Assembly (NCBI GenBank): GCA_047967505.1
Contig: CM106538.1
Source of the DNA: Dipteris shenzhenensis
Lineage: Eukaryota > Polypodiophyta > Polypodiopsida > Gleicheniales
Reading direction: 5' to 3' (one strand)
Length of the DNA: 64,000 nucleotides
This document shows, one piece after another, positions 60,421 to 64,000 of this stretch. A program made the position numbers and the translations under genes. The notes under the pieces are model-generated. The model worked only from the letters and a program-made list of their open reading frames with translations. It searched no databases and was not told where the DNA came from. The first letter of the stretch is position 1, and every line of letters starts with the position of its first letter.

Positions 60421-60865
60421 CTAATCCTCGCTACCTTCCACGCTCCCTTCTGTGCCTCCTTCCTCGTCTTCCTCGTCGTCTTGTGCACGGGCCTGTAAAC
60501 AAGGGACAACATATATCAATGTATGAAAAATCAAATCTTTACTTATAATTTTTGCATTATTTAATTACTTTCAAATACCTCGGGGGCCGCTCAAGTAGCC
60601 CGGGTATACTGCTCCTCAATAATCAACCCATCATCATAGAAGTGCCTCCATGTATCTCCTCTGCGATGGTGGCGGTGGTAGGCTGTCTCCACAGGAGTAG
60701 GGTATCTGCCCACGATCTCATGCTGCAAGATGACACACTTTACGGAGGGATTAGTATAAAGAAACAACCTCCTAATAAACTACATAAGCAATATAATTTG
60801 AGATCGATACTTACAAATTGGGCCTCCCATGATTCAACACCCCCTCCTCCAAAATGCGCGCTTCC
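60421..60865 (-). pseudogene. Same spliced gene, copy 2, cut at its 5' side
   Basis: Exon remnants: 60865-60815 with donor GTAAGT, 60722-60579 (144 bp, as in copy 1) and 60492-60421 coding an acidic tail (AQDDEEDEEGGTEGSVEGSE) ending in TAG. The exon phases are all zero. It lacks the TAA of copy 1 in the 144-bp exon but has its own TGA near the end of that exon. Everything upstream is replaced by the palindrome unit at 60866. Confidence 0.6.
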
Positions 60866-60897
60866 ATGGGAGGTAGCAAGCTAAGGGTGTCCACTTC
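60866..60897 (+). mobile_element. Conserved 32-bp terminal motif, copy 2
   Basis: It matches 18532-18563 with one mismatch (core GTAGCAAGCTAAGGGTGTCC). It starts exactly where the duplicated gene sequence ends, so the sequence to its right arrived by insertion or rearrangement. Confidence 0.6.
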
Positions 60898-60964
60898 CGG
60901 ACCACTTTCGGGTGAGTGTGACACCCGCTCGAGTGAAAATACAAAGGTTTTGCTTCGGTCTCCA

Positions 60965-61656
60965 ATACCTCGATTGAGGTATAAGCTCCAATGAAAATCA
61001 CACACGAGCACAACCGAGCCTAGCCAATACCTCGATCGAGGTACGTAGCTTTTTCACCGGACCGAGCCTCTACCTCGATCGAGGCTTGCTGGCAAGCCAG
61101 CTATACATGCCACATCTACCTCGTTCGAGGTATTGTGGCAATCCAGCTCAACCTCGATCGAGGTCAGGTGGCATGTCCAGCATACCTCGATCGAGGTATG
61201 TGCCATCTGACAGGGCAGCCAACAGGGCGCATGACATACCTCGATCGAGGTATGCTGGACACATGACTTGGCATCCCGCTTCTGCCAACACACCACGATC
61301 GAGGTATCGTGGCATGTCAAAACCTCCATCGACGTGGATGTACCGAGATGTATGGGCATGTCACAATACCTCGATCGAGGTATCGTGGCATGGAAATACC
61401 TCGATCGAGGTATATGTGCAGAGATGTATGGGCATGTCAAGAATACCTCGATCGAGGTATCGTGGCATGCCAACGAGATGTATGGTTATGACAAGAATAC
61501 CTCGATCGAGGTATCGTGGCATGCCAATACCTCGATCGAGGTATATGTGCCGAGATGTATGGGCATGGAAAGAATACCTCGATCGAGGTAGCTAAACCCT
61601 AATTTTTCTTATAAAAGGAGAGCGACCCCCCTCATTCCGCATACCTCGATCGAGCT
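60965..61656. repeat. Palindrome array TACCTCGATCGAGGTA, copy 2
   Basis: Some fifteen copies of the 16-bp perfect palindrome or close variants: about 60966, 61028, 61071, 61117, 61150, 61183, 61237, 61292, 61367, 61397, 61444, 61498, 61528, 61575 and 61641. Nine or so are perfect. Between them GTGGCATG and GAGATGTATGGGCATG recur. Each palindrome carries CGATCG at its centre. CpG sites are well preserved in this array although most of the window is CpG-poor. Confidence 0.95.
61610..61617 (+). promoter_or_regulatory. TATA box after the palindrome array
   Basis: TATAAAAG followed by GAGAGCGACCCCCCTC closely resembles the gypsy LTR promoter context at 5040. It lies 20 bp after the last perfect palindrome, with one half-decayed palindrome downstream at 61641. 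Confidence 0.6.
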
Positions 61657-61740
61657 CTGCCTCATCCACTGATTTCGGATTTGCCGGACTTCGACAGAAA
61701 AGCGCGAGCAACGGAGAGCCACGAACGGACATCGACGGAG

Positions 61741-61769
61741 ATGGACGGAGCAGGAGCGGGAGAGTCCAG
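61741..61769 (+). CDS. Possible short first coding exon
   Basis: ATGGACGGAGCAGGAGCGGG begins a frame that meets a donor-like CCAG|GTAGGG at 61769/61770, 130 bp after the TATA box. The upstream leader (61640-61740) is GC-rich and CpG-rich. The following 1.3 kb is extremely AT-rich, as an intron might be, but no next exon is found. It could equally be the leader of an LTR. Confidence 0.2.
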
Positions 61770-61789
61770 GTAGGGTTTTTTTTAATGTA

Positions 61790-63075
61790 GCATTTTCTTT
61801 TATGTAGAATTTGATTAAATTTTAGTTTAAAAGAAAAATTATAAAATGCATTTTAATGTTTTTCTAAAATTTATGAATTACGGGATTTTTTATTTAAAAT
61901 GTGAAAATTAATTTTTTTTTTAAATAGAGCTTTTTTTAGTAAATAAAAAAACGTTCATATTATTAATTATAAAATATTTATAAATTTGAAATGTATTTGT
62001 AAATTTTTTTTAAATTTTTAAATTACGACATTTATAATTTAAAATGTGAAAATTTTAATTTTAAAAAACGTAATTTAAAATTTTAGTTTATAAGAAAAAT
62101 TATAAAATGCATTTCAATGTTTTTCTTAAATTTATGAATTACGAGATTTTTTATTTAAAATGTGAATTTTTTTTTTTTTTTAAATAGAGCTTTTTTTAGT
62201 AAATAAAAAAAGTTCATATTAATAATTATAAAATATTTATAAATTTGAAATGCATTTGTAAATTTTTTTTTTAATTTTTAAATTAGGACATTTATAATTT
62301 AAAATGTGAAAATTTTAAATTTAAAAAACGTTTAATGAGGCATTTTTTATTAAAAATGTAAAAATGTTAAATATTTCTGTTTTTTTTATGTAGCATTTTC
62401 TTTTTGGTAGAATTTAAAAAAGAAATAATAAAAAATTTTAGGTTAAAAGAGAAATAATAAAAAATTTCTAAATTTGAAATGCAATATAATGTTTTTTTGA
62501 AATTTATGAATTACGACATTTTTTATTTAAAATGTGAAAATGAAATTTTATTTTCAAAATAGAGCTTTTTTAGTAAATAAAAAAACGTTCATATTAATAA
62601 TTATAAAATATTTATAAATTTGAAATGCAAAAGTAAATTTTTTTAAAATTTTTGAATTAGGACATTTATAATTTAAAATGTGAAAATTTTAAATTTAAAA
62701 AACGTTTAATGAGGCATTTTTTATTCAAAATGTGAAGATGTTCTATATTTCTGTTTTTTTTATGTAGCATTTTCTTTTTGGTAGAATTTAATTAAATTTT
62801 AGTTTATAAGGAAAATTATAAAAATTTTCTAAATTTATAATGCATTTTAATGTTTTTTTGAAATTTATAAATTACGACATTTTTTATTTAAAATGTGAAA
62901 ATGAGATTTTTTTTTGTTAAATAGAGCTATTTTTATTAAATAAAAAAACGTTCATAGGAATAATTATAAAGTATTTATAAATTTGAAATGCATTTGTAAA
63001 ATTTTTTTTTATTTTTGAATTACGACATTTAAAATTTAAAATGTGAAAATTTTAAATTTAAAAAACGTTTAATGA
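61790..63075. repeat. Extremely AT-rich tandem array, period about 360-375 bp
   Basis: The segment around GAGCTTTTTTTAGTAAATAA recurs at about 61927, 62187, 62562 and 62923, followed each time by ACGTTCATA or similar and ending AAAATGTGAAAATTTTAA. The first interval is only 260 bp because a block of about 110 bp (with TTTAATGAGGCATTTTTTAT) is absent. There is no coding capacity. It could be an intron, a matrix-attachment-like region or a satellite seed. Confidence 0.85.
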
Positions 63076-63076
63076 G

Positions 63077-63160
63077 GCACAAGACTCGCTCGACTTATCA
63101 AATTAATAAGACATTTTGTATAAGACTCGCTCGACTTATCGAATTAATACACAAACATAA
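63077..63160. repeat. Two tandem copies of a near-palindromic segment
   Basis: AAGACTCGCTCGACTTATC followed by RAATTAATA occurs twice, about 41 bp apart, right at the end of the AT-rich array. The unit is itself partly self-complementary. Confidence 0.6.
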
Positions 63161-64000
63161 ACCTACTAGTCAACTATTGGAGTTGGACATTAAAGATTGA
63201 CTAGTGACATGGTTGGTGACCAAAGCTTGAAGTTGACTAGACACTTTGGGACAAGCAAGTTCTTTAGAAGGAAACTAGGTTTAAGCTTGGGTAATCATCC
63301 CTAATATATTGGGAAATTACTAATGATAAATCATCCTTTAACTATTTGGCAATTAGTAAGGATCGATTCTACTAGGAAATATGTTGAAGGCATATGTCCC
63401 CTATTAGTCAATAGATTGATTAGACTAAGCATGCATGATAAGGCTATAGCTTGGAAATGCCTAGATAGTGGCTTAGTCCAAATCTTCAATATCCCTTAAG
63501 AAGACATGAAATAGTGGCTTAGACCTTAAGAAGACATGGAATAGTTTGCAAATGTCTAATTCTTCTAAGTTATGCATAGAGTTATGCATAGACTCTAGCA
63601 TAACTGAAAAAAGAATATTACAAGATTGAGAATATTTGGATGGGTCTTCAAGAACTCGAATATTACGGTCTGTGCCTATAAACTGTTTGAGATTCTTATG
63701 CTATCACTATGGCATGCTTTAGATCTAGCACTTTGATCATGTTTGTTGTCTAGTTCCATAATTCATCTACTTCTCTTATATGTATAAGAAGAAAGAAATA
63801 CTCCATAGAGAAACTGAAAGTTTAACTAGAATACCTAACATTCATTGCACATGGGACTCTAGTGGATCTATATTCATTCCACATTCATGCTAATATATGC
63901 AAGTGTTTTGATCAACTATAGACCTAAGTTCAAATAGAGCCTGTTAATGACTGAATCTCTCCTAATCATCCCTTAATGATCATAGATAAGAGACTTAAGA
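63161..64000. other. No gene seen
   Basis: AT-rich with small direct repeats (for example GAAGACATGRAATAG twice near 63500-63545). Nothing supportable. Confidence 0.45.

Larger units (their letters stand above)
57120..60865. repeat. Segmental duplication: 57120-58277 and 59849-60865
   Basis: Both segments start with ACAAAGCAC and AGACGCACACA, contain the same short-motif array, and then the same three-exon gene end on the minus strand. They end together at GCGCTTC / GCACGCTTC. The second copy stops at 60865, where the 32-bp terminal motif begins. The copies are in the same orientation, separated by the 5' part of the gene and a purine-rich region. Confidence 0.85.

Noticed and set aside
61054-61595. 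Frames of 107 to 169 codons with repeated IPRSRYRG or TSIEV peptides
   Set aside because: They are translations of the palindrome array on both strands; identical peptides in opposite strands follow from the palindrome.
60965-61656. CRISPR array
   Set aside because: The repeats are 16-bp palindromes with irregular spacing in plant nuclear DNA, with repeated sequence between them and no cas genes.

Overview
The window reads as nuclear DNA of a land plant with a large, repeat-rich genome. It holds relics of Ty3/gypsy and Ty1/copia LTR retrotransposons, long microsatellites, GT-AG introns, TATA boxes of plant type, an AATAAA signal and plant-type CENH3 residues. No bacterial feature is present. 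I cannot fix the lineage; a gymnosperm, fern or lycophyte would fit the low gene density and heavily decayed elements. In most genes here the premature stops are one C-to-T change from CAG, CAA or CGA, as expected from 5-methylcytosine decay.

Layout. 0.1-3.1 kb: an exon-like ORF (+) and a broken CENH3-like histone gene with a C-terminal extension (-). 4.4-9.35 kb: the youngest mobile element, a gypsy relic whose 5' LTR has a promoter-containing 420-bp block in three identical copies. 9.35-18.5 kb: mostly AT-rich sequence with direct repeats, a GA microsatellite and a decayed minisatellite. 18.5-21.7 kb: an unusual unit consisting of a terminal motif, short-motif arrays, palindromes, a TATA box and a broken 361-codon ORF. 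22-26.4 kb: a coiled-coil ORF and a gypsy pol relic on the minus strand. 27-33.3 kb: minisatellites, a near-perfect 74-bp-stem hairpin, long direct repeats and a CA microsatellite. 33.3-35.3 kb: a third gypsy relic. 35.7-48.8 kb: two diverged copies of an unrecognised coding repeat on either side of an internally deleted copia element. 49.9 kb: a second histone H3 relic. 53.6-56.2 kb: a CpG-richer island with the one intact, host-like gene candidate (140 codons, TATA box, poly(A) signal) and an LRR-like relic. 57.1-60.9 kb: a duplicated segment carrying the spliced 3' half of an unrecognised gene. 60.9-63.1 kb: a second copy of the terminal-motif and palindrome unit, then an AT-rich tandem array.

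The most interesting signal is the pair of units at 18.5-21 kb and 60.9-61.8 kb. They share a 32-bp start with one mismatch, arrays built on the 16-bp palindrome TACCTCGATCGAGGTA, and a TATA box right after the array. The unit at 60866 starts exactly where the upstream duplicated gene is cut off, so it looks mobile. The genes in this window do not form a pathway; most are independent relics.
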